DNA from: Parapedobacter defluvii | GTDB taxonomy: Bacteria; Bacteroidota; Bacteroidia; Sphingobacteriales; Sphingobacteriaceae | Assembly (NCBI RefSeq): GCF_014642075.1 | Contig: NZ_BMIK01000001.1 | Location: 62,001 to 126,000 of the forward strand | Direction of reading: 5' to 3' | Length of the DNA: 64,000 nucleotides | Shown: positions 35,168-43,210 of the stretch, in pieces | Layout: every line of letters begins with the position of its first letter | Position numbering within the stretch: the first letter of the stretch is position 1 | Notes under the pieces: generated by a model | Seen by the model: the letters and a program-made list of their open reading frames with translations, nothing else | Database searches by the model: none | What the model was told of the DNA's origin: nothing | Made by a program: the position numbers and the translations under genes

Positions 35168-37432
35168 ATGAAACTGAAGAATTGGCTCTTTTATTTATGC
35201 GTAATCGGCGGGTTTTCCGGAGTTGGGTACTGGATCATTTCAAGAGGCCGGCTTCTTGAAAAAGGTGCCGAAATTCCGGCAAATACAGTATCGGGAAGTG
35301 CATGGGGACATTTTCAGGATTCCATACGTGCAAATATCGCTTATCCTTTGGCGATCTTATTGTTGCAGATCATTGCTATTATTTTAGTGGCCCGGGTCTT
35401 CGGGGTGCTTTTTAGAAAAATTGGCCAGCCATCGGTTATCGGGGAGATTGTAGCGGGTATCGTATTGGGGCCATCGGTACTGGGCTACTATTTTCCGGAG
35501 TTTTCCGCCTTTTTGTTTCCGGCTAGTTCATTGCCTAACTTGGGCGTGATGAGTCAGGTCGGCTTGATTCTTTTCATGTTTGTGGTCGGGATGGAGCTTG
35601 ATCTCAAATTGCTGAAAAATCAGGCGCATGAGGCCGTGGTCATCAGCCATGCCAGCATCATTTTTCCATTTGCGTTGGGTATGGGGTTGGCGTATTTTAT
35701 TTATCAGCAAACAGCGCCGCCACAGGTTTCTTTTCTTTCCTATGCATTATTCATCGGAATATCCATGAGTATCACCGCCTTTCCTGTTTTGGCGCGGATT
35801 GTACAGGAACGTGGCATTACCAAAACGAAACTCGGCTCGATTGTGATCACCTGTGCTGCGGCAGACGATATCACGGCGTGGTGTTTATTGGCAGCTGTTA
35901 TTGCGGTTGTAAAAGCAGGATCATTAGCCAGTGCAGGTTTTACCATATTTTTTGCGATTCTTTATGTGATCTTGATGCTGCGGTTCGTGGGGCCTTTCCT
36001 CCAGCGCATCGGAGAGCTTCATTCAACCAAGGAACGGCTGAGTAAGCCGGTGGTCGGGCTTTTTTTCGGTACGCTGCTTTTATCTGCGTGGACAACAGAA
36101 GTGATTGGTATCCATGCCCTATTCGGTGCGTTCATGGCCGGGGTAATTATGCCTGCAAATATCAATTTTAGGAATATTTTTATTGAGAAGGTAGAAGATG
36201 TGGCATTGGTGCTGCTGCTGCCCCTGTTTTTTGTTTTTACCGGGTTGCGAACCCAAATTGGCTTATTGAACGAGCCCGGTCTTTGGCAGCTTTGTTTCAT
36301 CGTTGTCGCTGTCGCGGTTACTGGTAAATTTGTGGGTAGTGCACTTTCCGCACGGTTCGTTGGACAAAGCTGGTATGAAAGTTTGACCATCGGAGCGTTG
36401 ATGAATACCCGTGGCCTGATGGAACTGGTAGCGCTCAACATCGGCTACGATCTTGGCGTACTGACCCCGGAAATGTTTGCCATTTTCGTTTTGATGGCTC
36501 TATTTACGACCTTCATGACTGGCCCTTTGTTGGATCTATTCAACCGGGTTTTTAAACAGCGCGAATCCCAGCGGGCATTATTAACCAAAAAAGATAAGTA
36601 CAACGTTCTTATTTCTTTTGGAAATCCGCATACGGGGAAATTACTGCTTCGTATCGCGCATATGCTTACCCGGAAATCCCGCGAAAACTCAACGGTAACG
36701 GCGCTTCACCTTTCGCTGGGAAATGAGTTGAATCACTTTAATTCCATCGAATACGAGCGCGAGAGCTTCGTGTTGCTGGAGGAGGAAGGAAATCGATTAC
36801 GGCAACCCTTCACGCCTATTTTTAAACCCACAGACGACATCGATGAAGACATTGCTTCGGTTTCTAATACGGAGGATTACGATCTCTTATTGGTTGGCGT
36901 GGGTCAATCTGTATTTGAGGGGACCGTATTGGGTAGAATTTTAGGTTTTACCAGCAAGGTTATTAACCCAGAACGGATTTATGAAACCCTGACAGGAAAG
37001 GATAACTTATTTTTCCCAGGATATTTTGATGAGCGGACAAAAAGTTTAATCAAGGCAGTCCAGATTCCTTTGGGTATTCTGATTGATAAAGGCATGGACG
37101 AGTGCCGTGGCATCATCGTACCGGTATATTCCGTCAGTGATAGCTTTTTGCTGGTATACATTCAGAAATTTATCCAAAATGGAGCAGCCCATGTTACCTT
37201 ATTAGACGTAAACAATGTAATAAAAAATACACTGGAATTTAGGGAGGCAGTCCGTGCAATAGATTATGCAGCTCCCAATCACGTTAATTTGATCGATGAA
37301 CCCGAAATCAGCGCAATCAGGCTGAAATCATTTGATTTATTGCTGGTCAGCCTTTCGACTTGGAAACAACTTGTCGAAGAAAAGGAAGATTGGCTAAAAG
37401 ATATGCCGTCTACCCTCGTGTTAAAACCTTAG
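35168..37432 (+). CDS. CPA2-family cation:proton antiporter with C-terminal cytoplasmic domain
   Basis: A 754-residue membrane protein. After a first helix (WLFYLCVIGGFSGVGYWII) and a periplasmic loop, the Na+/H+ exchanger domain spans about residues 60-460 with a dozen helices. Conserved points are GQPSVIGEIVAGIVLGPSVLG, MSITAFPVLARIV, the paired aspartates in CAAADDITAWCLLA and GIHALFGAFMAGVIMP, as in CHX/KefB-like exchangers. The C-terminal 290 residues resemble universal-stress-type nucleotide-binding domains. It exchanges monovalent cations for protons across the inner membrane. The small HMA-like gene begins 28 bases after its stop. Confidence 0.93.
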   Translation: MKLKNWLFYLCVIGGFSGVGYWIISRGRLLEKGAEIPANTVSGSAWGHFQDSIRANIAYPLAILLLQIIAIILVARVFGVLFRKIGQPSVIGEIVAGIVLGPSVLGYYFPEFSAFLFPASSLPNLGVMSQVGLILFMFVVGMELDLKLLKNQAHEAVVISHASIIFPFALGMGLAYFIYQQTAPPQVSFLSYALFIGISMSITAFPVLARIVQERGITKTKLGSIVITCAAADDITAWCLLAAVIAVVKAGSLASAGFTIFFAILYVILMLRFVGPFLQRIGELHSTKERLSKPVVGLFFGTLLLSAWTTEVIGIHALFGAFMAGVIMPANINFRNIFIEKVEDVALVLLLPLFFVFTGLRTQIGLLNEPGLWQLCFIVVAVAVTGKFVGSALSARFVGQSWYESLTIGALMNTRGLMELVALNIGYDLGVLTPEMFAIFVLMALFTTFMTGPLLDLFNRVFKQRESQRALLTKKDKYNVLISFGNPHTGKLLLRIAHMLTRKSRENSTVTALHLSLGNELNHFNSIEYERESFVLLEEEGNRLRQPFTPIFKPTDDIDEDIASVSNTEDYDLLLVGVGQSVFEGTVLGRILGFTSKVINPERIYETLTGKDNLFFPGYFDERTKSLIKAVQIPLGILIDKGMDECRGIIVPVYSVSDSFLLVYIQKFIQNGAAHVTLLDVNNVIKNTLEFREAVRAIDYAAPNHVNLIDEPEISAIRLKSFDLLLVSLSTWKQLVEEKEDWLKDMPSTLVLKP

Positions 37433-37460
37433 AAATCAATTACAATAAAAAGGAGGAATT

Positions 37461-37676
37461 ATGGAAATCATGAAATTTGAAACTTCGGTAGCAGCCCCAT
37501 CCCATCTGGAGCGGCTCTCTCGAGTCATGGACAACCTACCTAATATCGTAGACTGGTGCGTCGATTATTTTTCGCATCATTTTCTTCTTTCTGTTAAAGG
37601 AAGCATCAAAGCATTGGACGTAATTAACGCGCTTGAGGATCAGGGAATCAACGCGATACAACTGTACGAAGAATAA
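37461..37676 (+). CDS. Small HMA-like (ferredoxin-fold) protein lacking the CxxC motif
   Basis: A 71-residue protein whose predicted pattern (beta-alpha-beta-beta-alpha-beta: MKFETSV, LERLSRVMDNL, IVDWCVDYF, HFLLSVKG, KALDVINALEDQG, AIQLYEE) resembles heavy-metal-associated domains, but the metal-binding CxxC in the first loop is replaced by AAPSH. An AAAGGAGGAAT-like ribosome site precedes the ATG, which is unusually good for Bacteroidota. It probably shares a message with the antiporter and is closed by a terminator. A regulatory or assembly role for the antiporter is possible; function unknown. Confidence 0.7.
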   Translation: MEIMKFETSVAAPSHLERLSRVMDNLPNIVDWCVDYFSHHFLLSVKGSIKALDVINALEDQGINAIQLYEE

Positions 37677-37682
37677 GGCCAA

Positions 37683-37712
37683 AAACGGCGAGTGTTTCCA
37701 CCCGCCGTTTAA
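37683..37712 (+). terminator. Terminator-like hairpin after the HMA-like gene
   Basis: AAACGGCG (37683-37690) pairs with CGCCGTTT (37703-37710), and GTG/CAC extends the stem inward. The following bases are AT-rich but not a clean T tract, so strength is uncertain. Confidence 0.6.
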
Positions 37713-37740
37713 ACTAAACAACAAACAACCTCTTATATAG

Positions 37741-37759
37741 CTGTCGTTTTAGACGACAG
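37741..37759. promoter_or_regulatory. Inverted repeat CTGTCGT-N5-ACGACAG
   Basis: A perfect 7-bp inverted repeat with a 5-base centre lies 10 bases upstream of the palindrome at 37770. It may be a second operator for the XRE unit, possibly for the XRE protein itself, or a small hairpin. The assignment is inference. Confidence 0.45.
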
Positions 37760-37769
37760 AAAAAATAAT

Positions 37770-37811
37770 CTACTAATTTAGTAGTCTTTTTGGTAAAAAA
37801 CTTTACCTTTG
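37770..37811 (+). promoter_or_regulatory. Perfect palindrome CTACTAATTTAGTAG plus promoter of the XRE unit
   Basis: The palindrome occupies 37770-37784 and a -7 element TACCTTTG (TAnnTTTG) is at 37804-37811, with 19 bases between them, so the palindrome covers the -33 position. Near-identical sites are at 7860 and 30848. This is the best-conserved copy. Confidence 0.6.
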
Positions 37812-37830
37812 CTTTTACAACAAAGATAAG

Positions 37831-37899
37831 ATGTTGATACAAGGTAAAGAACGCATAAATCGTACTTATTTTCAGTATAATTTATACCTAAAAAGATAA
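37831..37899 (+). CDS. Possible 22-residue upstream ORF
   Basis: The ORF starts with ATG at 37831 (MLIQGKERINRTYF, then QYNLYLKR) and ends with a TAA at 37897-37899, two bases before the ATG of the XRE gene. It lies within the expected 5' leader. Its position would allow translational coupling. It could equally be a chance ORF; no homologue is recognised. Confidence 0.25.
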   Translation: MLIQGKERINRTYFQYNLYLKR

Positions 37900-37901
37900 C
37901 T

Positions 37902-38252
37902 ATGGCGCAATCGGATATTTTGGCTACTATTAAACGCCTGAGAAAGGAACAAGGGTTGTCTCAAGCAGATATGGCAGAGGCATTGCATATAGCGCTAAAG
38001 ACATACCAGAATATTGAAGGCGGAATAACGCGTATTGACATCGAGCGGTTAGGGCAGATTGCAAGTGTGTTGGAAACCGAGCTTTCCAAGTTATTGGGCA
38101 GTGCGGAAACAAGTGGGCATATTGATCGGTTTATCAACGAAGAAAAAGAGTTATATCATAAAATTATACTAGATAAAGAAGCGTATATTGCACAGCTGGA
38201 AGACAGTGTCCGTTTTTACCGGGAGATACTCCGGGAAAATATTGCAGGTTAA
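37902..38252 (+). CDS. XRE-family helix-turn-helix regulator
   Basis: A 116-residue protein with a HTH_XRE domain at residues 6-62 (IKRLRKEQGLSQADMAEALHI, KTYQNIEGG, IDIERLGQIASVLE) and a C-terminal helical segment (about 75-110) likely to form a coiled coil for dimerization. It is followed after 20 bases by an aminotransferase gene, probably its co-transcribed partner. The promoter carries two inverted repeats, one of which may be autoregulatory. The effector is unknown. Confidence 0.9.
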   Translation: MAQSDILATIKRLRKEQGLSQADMAEALHIALKTYQNIEGGITRIDIERLGQIASVLETELSKLLGSAETSGHIDRFINEEKELYHKIILDKEAYIAQLEDSVRFYREILRENIAG

Positions 38253-38272
38253 CTATCACTTGTCTCTAAAAA

Positions 38273-39427
38273 ATGCATGATTTCGCGTCTAAGTTGCCTA
38301 ATACGGCTACGTCTATTTTTACCTATATGTCGCGGTTGGCACTCCAACACGAAGCGATCAATCTTTCCCAGGGATTTCCCGATTTTGACTGTTCTCCGCG
38401 GCTTATTGCATTGGTAGAACAGTATTTGCATGCAGGGCACAACCAATATGCACCAATGGCAGGTGTGCGTGCGCTTCGTGAACAGATCAGCATGAAAGTA
38501 GCGGCGACTCTCGGTGTGACTTACGATGTGGAAACTGAGATTACGGTTACAGCAGGTGCAACACAAGCGCTTTTTACCGTTATAGCGGCGTTGATCCGTC
38601 CGGGGGATGAGGTAATCCTGTTTGAACCGGCTTATGATGCGTATGCGCCTGCCGTTCAGGTATTTGGTGGTATACCAAAGCCGGTGACACTGTATGCTTC
38701 TGATTTTGAGATTGATTGGGATGCCGTCACCGCATTGCTGACTCCTAGAACCCGGTTGGTTGTGATCAATTCGCCCAATAATCCCACAGCACGCACAATG
38801 ACCGACACCGACTATCGTCAATTAATCCGAATCATCAGGGATACCGATTGTTATGTGTTAAGTGATGAGGTCTATGAACATATCGTTTATGAGGAAGCAA
38901 AACATCACAGTGCCGCACAGTACGAGGCACTCCGTAGGCGTACGTTTGTGGTAGCATCATTCGGTAAGCTCTACCATACGACAGGTTGGAAGGTGGGATA
39001 TTGCCTAGCCCCCATGGAATTAACAAACGAATTCAGGAAAGTTCACCAATTCAATGTATTTAGCGTGAATACCCCCATCCAATATGCCTTGGCAGATTTT
39101 ATGATGGATGCCGAAGAATACCTAAGGTTGAGCCGTTTTTTTCAGAAAAAGCGAGATTTCCTGATAACGGCTCTCCGGGAAACAGGCTTCCGGCCACTGC
39201 CCTGCCACGGCACTTACTTTTTGGTGGCTGATTATTCCGCGATCAGCGATTTGCCTGAGCGGATATTTTGTGAAATACTAACGAAACAATATGGGGTAGC
39301 AACGATTCCCATCGCTGCTTTTTACCATCAAGAAATCAACCAGCACCTTATTCGTATCTGCTTCGCGAAACGGGAGTTGACATTGCAGCAGGCAGCAGCA
39401 CGGTTAAAATCGGTCAGCCCTTTCTGA
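38273..39427 (+). CDS. Class I/II PLP aminotransferase, methionine aminotransferase type (YbdL-like)
   Basis: A 384-residue fold-type I aminotransferase. The N-terminal INLSQGFPDFDC motif, NNP (Asn169-Pro171), the PLP ring-binding aspartate in LSDEVYEH (Asp198) and the Schiff-base lysine in SFGKLYHTTGWKVGY (Lys232) are all present. The overall pattern matches the methionine/kynurenine aminotransferase group (E. coli YbdL, KAT-like), which moves amino groups from methionine and aromatic residues to keto acids, for example in methionine salvage. Its 3' end overlaps the convergent GH109 gene by 14 bases. The upstream palindrome links it to the sulfur-related leader at 7860. Confidence 0.9.
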   Translation: MHDFASKLPNTATSIFTYMSRLALQHEAINLSQGFPDFDCSPRLIALVEQYLHAGHNQYAPMAGVRALREQISMKVAATLGVTYDVETEITVTAGATQALFTVIAALIRPGDEVILFEPAYDAYAPAVQVFGGIPKPVTLYASDFEIDWDAVTALLTPRTRLVVINSPNNPTARTMTDTDYRQLIRIIRDTDCYVLSDEVYEHIVYEEAKHHSAAQYEALRRRTFVVASFGKLYHTTGWKVGYCLAPMELTNEFRKVHQFNVFSVNTPIQYALADFMMDAEEYLRLSRFFQKKRDFLITALRETGFRPLPCHGTYFLVADYSAISDLPERIFCEILTKQYGVATIPIAAFYHQEINQHLIRICFAKRELTLQQAAARLKSVSPF

Positions 39428-40832
39428 CACCGGTGGTTGCTCCACCTTCCAGTGTAAGATTTACCGGTTTGTTGGTTTGCCAGGCACCACGGGTAAAATC
39501 CGGTATATCAAGCGAGCGCGACCGTTTGGCTACAGATTGTTCGCTTAATGGGAAGATGCTGCTCCATAAAACACCGTCATATACATCCTGATCGAGCGGC
39601 AAGCCATTGCGTAGGCAATCGATTAAGCGCCAGTCCATGATAAAGTCCATTCCGCCGTGACCGCCGACTTGCTTAGCTACCTCTCCCACATGTTTGATCA
39701 AGGGTGGAGTGTATTGCGCATAAAGATCCTTTAATTCTTCATCATTCACCCATTCATGACCAAATGCAATGCGCTCGGGTGAAGGCCATTTTGAAGCAAC
39801 TCCTTTGGTGCCACTGATCAGATGGATGCGCGAGTAAGGACGGGGAGATGTTACATCATGTTGTACCATAATGGATTTTCCCTTTGCCGTGCGGATCAGG
39901 GTAGTATTCATGTTTCCCCGGTAAGATTTGCCCACAAAGGGTTGGTAAAAAGCATCTTCTTTTGCTTTTTCCGCAGCCGTATCGGCCATCATAAAGTCAT
40001 TGGTAGACAAGGATACGAGGTAATCCATCTTATCTCCTCTATTGATGTTAAGGCATTGGGCAACCGGACCTAAACCATGTGTAGGATAGAGATTGCCGTT
40101 GTGGGTAGCATTCATGCGTAGCCGCCACATATCCGAGTAGCCATCCTTGTCAAAATTTAACTTCAAAAGGTCATGAATGTAAGCACCCTCCGCATGCATA
40201 ATTTCACCGAACAAGCCATTGCGGGCCATATTGAGGGTTAGCATTTCGAAGAAGTCATAGCAACAGTTCTCAAGCATCATACAATGCTTTTTGGTCCTCT
40301 CAGAGGTTTCAACAAGTTCCCAACATTCATCAAGGGTGATTGCAATGGGCACTTCACTCGCTGCATGTTTGCCATGTTCCATCGCAAAGACTGCCATGGG
40401 CGTATGTAAATCCCACGGTGTACAGATGTAGACGAGATCGAGGTCTTCATTGGCCACCATGTCTTTCCAGCCCTCTTCGCCACTGTATTCCTTGGCCTTA
40501 GAAAGACCTGCTTTCGACAGAATTCCCTGTGCATTTTCCACCCTGCTGGGATCTTTGTCACAGAGGGCTTTAATTTCGACACCATCGATACGTGACATCC
40601 GTTGTACGGCCCCCGGCCCCCGGCTGCCTAACCCGATGAACCCAATGCGTACTTTATCAATTTTGGGAGCCGCATATCCGCTCATATTAAATCTTTGTGA
40701 TTTTGAGGGCTGGTACGTAAGAGATCCGAATGATTCGTTGGATACCGCCTCATGTGCCACAGCTGGCAGTGCTGCCACCGCTCCCGAAAGGAGGGTAGCG
40801 CTCTTTAGAAAATTTCTGCGATTGTATTTCAT
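39414..40832 (-). CDS. Gfo/Idh/MocA-type GH109 family protein (alpha-N-acetylgalactosaminidase-like)
   Basis: A 472-residue exported oxidoreductase-fold protein. The twin-arginine signal NRRNFLKSATLLSGAVAALP lies at residues 4-23. The NAD-binding motif GFIGLGSRGPG follows, then the GH109 landmarks YPTHGLGPVAQCLNINRGDK, GGHGGMDFIMDWRLIDCLRN and GLPLDQDVYDGV. GH109 enzymes cleave N-acetylgalactosaminides with NAD as a bound cofactor, which fits Tat export of a folded holoenzyme. It is transcribed divergently from the NagB-LmbE gene, also an amino-sugar function, across a 347-base region with operator-like repeats. Substrate specificity is inferred from the family. Confidence 0.88.
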   Translation of the reverse strand: MKYNRRNFLKSATLLSGAVAALPAVAHEAVSNESFGSLTYQPSKSQRFNMSGYAAPKIDKVRIGFIGLGSRGPGAVQRMSRIDGVEIKALCDKDPSRVENAQGILSKAGLSKAKEYSGEEGWKDMVANEDLDLVYICTPWDLHTPMAVFAMEHGKHAASEVPIAITLDECWELVETSERTKKHCMMLENCCYDFFEMLTLNMARNGLFGEIMHAEGAYIHDLLKLNFDKDGYSDMWRLRMNATHNGNLYPTHGLGPVAQCLNINRGDKMDYLVSLSTNDFMMADTAAEKAKEDAFYQPFVGKSYRGNMNTTLIRTAKGKSIMVQHDVTSPRPYSRIHLISGTKGVASKWPSPERIAFGHEWVNDEELKDLYAQYTPPLIKHVGEVAKQVGGHGGMDFIMDWRLIDCLRNGLPLDQDVYDGVLWSSIFPLSEQSVAKRSRSLDIPDFTRGAWQTNKPVNLTLEGGATTGVRKG

Positions 40833-41014
40833 TTGGTTATTTATTGTTTTTAATTGTCAGTACTTGTCCACGCTTCACGGGATGGAGTCTTTGATGAAGT
40901 ACGTAATCATCGCCCTTAAGCGCTTAATAATTATGTATTCATGTTAGATTCATAATTGAAAATTAAAGCAGTGCTGAAAGAACGAATACAAGAATAACAA
41001 ACAAGTATAGGATA

Positions 41015-41058
41015 GTTTGTTGAGTTATCAAAGGGTTCAACAAACGCAACCGTTTGTT
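41015..41058. promoter_or_regulatory. nagB: Overlapping operator-like inverted repeats upstream of nagB
   Basis: Two inverted repeats overlap. GTTTGTTGA (41015-41023) matches TCAACAAAC (41037-41045), and AACAAACG-CAAC-CGTTTGTT (41039-41058) is a perfect 8-bp inverted repeat with a 4-base centre. The shared core GTTTGTT/AACAAAC suggests a dimeric repressor with two or three half-sites, for example a LacI- or GntR-type amino-sugar regulator. The protein is not identified here. Confidence 0.55.
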
Positions 41059-41146
41059 TAATATTACGCATACGATTGCATGTTATGTTTTAAAAAAAAA
41101 TCAAAAAAGTATGCTCTCTTTGACTATTTTTTCGGGTAAATATATT

Positions 41147-41154
41147 TATTTTTG
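41147..41154 (+). promoter_or_regulatory. nagB: -7 element (TATTTTTG) of nagB
   Basis: It matches the Bacteroidota TAnnTTTG consensus, 26 bases before the NagB ATG. A TTTG at 41119-41122 lies 24 bases upstream, a wider spacing than usual, so the -33 assignment is uncertain. Confidence 0.4.
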
Positions 41155-41179
41155 CGTCTCACCTTATACGTAATCCTCA

Positions 41180-43108
41180 ATGGCAAGATTAAATTTACTG
41201 GAAGAAACACGCTTCGAGAAGCTACCCGTGAGTGTCTACTCCGATCCTACCGCGGCTTCGCTGGCCGTAGCAAAACGTATTGCCGATTTAATCCGCGGCA
41301 AACAAGAAAAAGGTGAGCAGGCCATCCTTGGCCTTGCTACAGGTGCAACCCCTGTAAAGGTGTACGCAGAACTGGTGCGTCTGCACCGGGAAGAAGGACT
41401 CAGTTTTAAAAATGTGGTTACGTTTAACCTCGATGAGTATTATCCCATGCAGCCCGATTCGGAACAGAGTTATGTTACGTTCATGAACCGTAACCTGTTT
41501 GATCACGTTGACATCGAACCAGCTAACGTACACATCCCCGATGGGACATTGGCGATGGAAGAAATTCACGACTTTTGCTTGGCTTATGAGCAAAAAATCA
41601 CTGCCTTAGGTGGTTTGGATTTGCAGATTTTAGGTATCGGCCGCACAGGCCATATCGGGTTTAATGAACCGGGGTCCGCACCTAATTCGGGAACGAGGCT
41701 GGTTACTTTGGATGACCTGACCCGACGTGATGCGTCGCGCGATTTTGGAGGTAAGGAAAATGTACCTACCAAGGCGATTACGATGGGTATTGGCACCATC
41801 TTTAAAGCCAGGGAAATTATTTTGATGGCTTGGACCCAAAAGAAAGCCGAGATTGTGAAAAAGGCAGTCGAGGGAAAGTTGTCATCCGAAGTGCCTGCTA
41901 CCTATCTCCAGCTGTCAGACAGTGTGGAATTCGTTCTCGACGTGGATGCTGCCTCGCAACTGACCCGTTTTGATACCCCTTGGTTAGTAAAGGATTGCGT
42001 TTGGGATAATAAAACCATAAAAAAAGCAGTGGTATGGCTTTCGCAAACCCTCAAAAAACCTGTGCTGAAACTCACTGAAGACGATTATAACAACAACGGC
42101 ATGGCGCAATTGGCCACCGAAAAGGGTCCGGTATACCATATCAACATCGATATTTTCAACCAATTGCAGCATACGATTACCGGCTGGCCCGGGGGTAAGC
42201 CCAATGCGGATGACAGCCAGCGCCCCGAGCGGCGCGATCCTGCAAAGAAACGATCGATCATCTTTTCACCGCATCCGGATGACGATGTAATCTCCATGGG
42301 AGGTACATTTATTCGCTTGGCGGATCAGGGACATGACGTACACGTCGCTTACCAAACATCAGGCAATACGGCGGTATGGGATGATGATGCACTTCGCTTC
42401 GTTGAATTTGCCACGGATTTTGCCAAATCACAGGGGCTGGATACGGAAAAGTTGGAAGTGTTGTATAAAAATGCGCGTCAGTTTATCGCAGAAAAGAAAC
42501 CCAATCAGATTGATACAGCGGAACTGCTTACCGTGAAAGGACTTATCCGTAAGGGAGAGGCCATTGCCGGTGCCCGTTTCGCAGGTTTGCCCGATAGTAA
42601 TATCCATTTTCAGAACCTTCCTTTTTACGATCGGGGTAAATACAGCAAGGCGTTGGATTACGAAGATGACATCGTGCAGACGATGGAATTGCTTCAGCAG
42701 GTTAAACCACACCAGATTTTCGCTGCGGGTGACTTTGCGGATCCACATGGCACACATAAAGTGTGTTTTGATATCATCCACGAAGCAATGAAACGGTTGC
42801 GGAAAACTGAAGCGTGGACAAAGGATTGCTGGCTATGGCTTTACCGTGGCGCATGGCATGAGTTTGAAATCCACGAAATCGAGATGGCTGTTCCTCTTTC
42901 CCCGCAGGAAGTGTTACGTAAGCGCTACGCAATCTTTAAGCATCAGTCTCAAAAGGATGTGCCTGTGTTTCCGGGGGATGACGCCCGCGAATTTTGGGTA
43001 CGTGCCGAGGAACGTACCCGTGAAACGGCTAAGCTGTATGATGAATTGGGTATGGCTGAATATGAGGCGATTGAAGCTTTTGTGCGTTGGAAATTTGAAG
43101 ACGAATAA
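41180..43108 (+). CDS. nagB: Glucosamine-6-phosphate deaminase fused to LmbE/PIG-L deacetylase domain
   Basis: A 642-residue two-domain protein, common in Bacteroidota. The N-terminal NagB domain (residues 1-270) shows GLATGATPVKVYAEL, FNLDEYYPM and GIGRTGHIGFNEPGS. It converts glucosamine-6-phosphate to fructose-6-phosphate and ammonia. The C-terminal domain (about 350-640) begins FSPHPDDDVISMGGTF, the Zn-binding motif of LmbE/PIG-L N-deacetylases, with a second motif DPHGTHKVCFD. The fusion could couple N-deacetylation and deamination of amino sugars. In the NagB loop GxGxxGH, a Thr stands where E. coli NagB, as I recall it, has an Asp. A terminator follows at 43143. Confidence 0.93.
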   Translation: MARLNLLEETRFEKLPVSVYSDPTAASLAVAKRIADLIRGKQEKGEQAILGLATGATPVKVYAELVRLHREEGLSFKNVVTFNLDEYYPMQPDSEQSYVTFMNRNLFDHVDIEPANVHIPDGTLAMEEIHDFCLAYEQKITALGGLDLQILGIGRTGHIGFNEPGSAPNSGTRLVTLDDLTRRDASRDFGGKENVPTKAITMGIGTIFKAREIILMAWTQKKAEIVKKAVEGKLSSEVPATYLQLSDSVEFVLDVDAASQLTRFDTPWLVKDCVWDNKTIKKAVVWLSQTLKKPVLKLTEDDYNNNGMAQLATEKGPVYHINIDIFNQLQHTITGWPGGKPNADDSQRPERRDPAKKRSIIFSPHPDDDVISMGGTFIRLADQGHDVHVAYQTSGNTAVWDDDALRFVEFATDFAKSQGLDTEKLEVLYKNARQFIAEKKPNQIDTAELLTVKGLIRKGEAIAGARFAGLPDSNIHFQNLPFYDRGKYSKALDYEDDIVQTMELLQQVKPHQIFAAGDFADPHGTHKVCFDIIHEAMKRLRKTEAWTKDCWLWLYRGAWHEFEIHEIEMAVPLSPQEVLRKRYAIFKHQSQKDVPVFPGDDAREFWVRAEERTRETAKLYDELGMAEYEAIEAFVRWKFEDE

Positions 43109-43142
43109 CGGGAATTACCAACGGAGTGAACGAAGTAAAAGC

Positions 43143-43176
43143 AGCTCGTCTTTTTGATTTAAAGACGAGCTTTTTT
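43143..43176 (+). terminator. Intrinsic terminator after nagB
   Basis: AGCTCGTCTTT (43143-43153) pairs perfectly with AAAGACGAGCT (43161-43171), and T residues follow to 43176. This is a strong Rho-independent terminator. Confidence 0.93.
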
Positions 43177-43210
43177 ATTAAAAAATAGTATACTTACGGT
43201 TTATGAATTT

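Larger units (their letters stand above)
40833..41179. other. 347-base divergent region between GH109 and NagB genes
   Basis: An AT-rich regulatory region. It contains the inverted repeats at 41015-41045 and 41039-41058, annotated separately, and a -7-like element TATTTTTG at 41147-41154 just before the NagB gene. No ORF or RNA gene is recognised. Confidence 0.6.

Noticed and set aside
38249-38821. A 190-residue antisense ORF inside the aminotransferase gene
   Set aside because: Rich in Cys, Arg and His without pattern; the sense strand encodes a complete PLP enzyme with all catalytic motifs.
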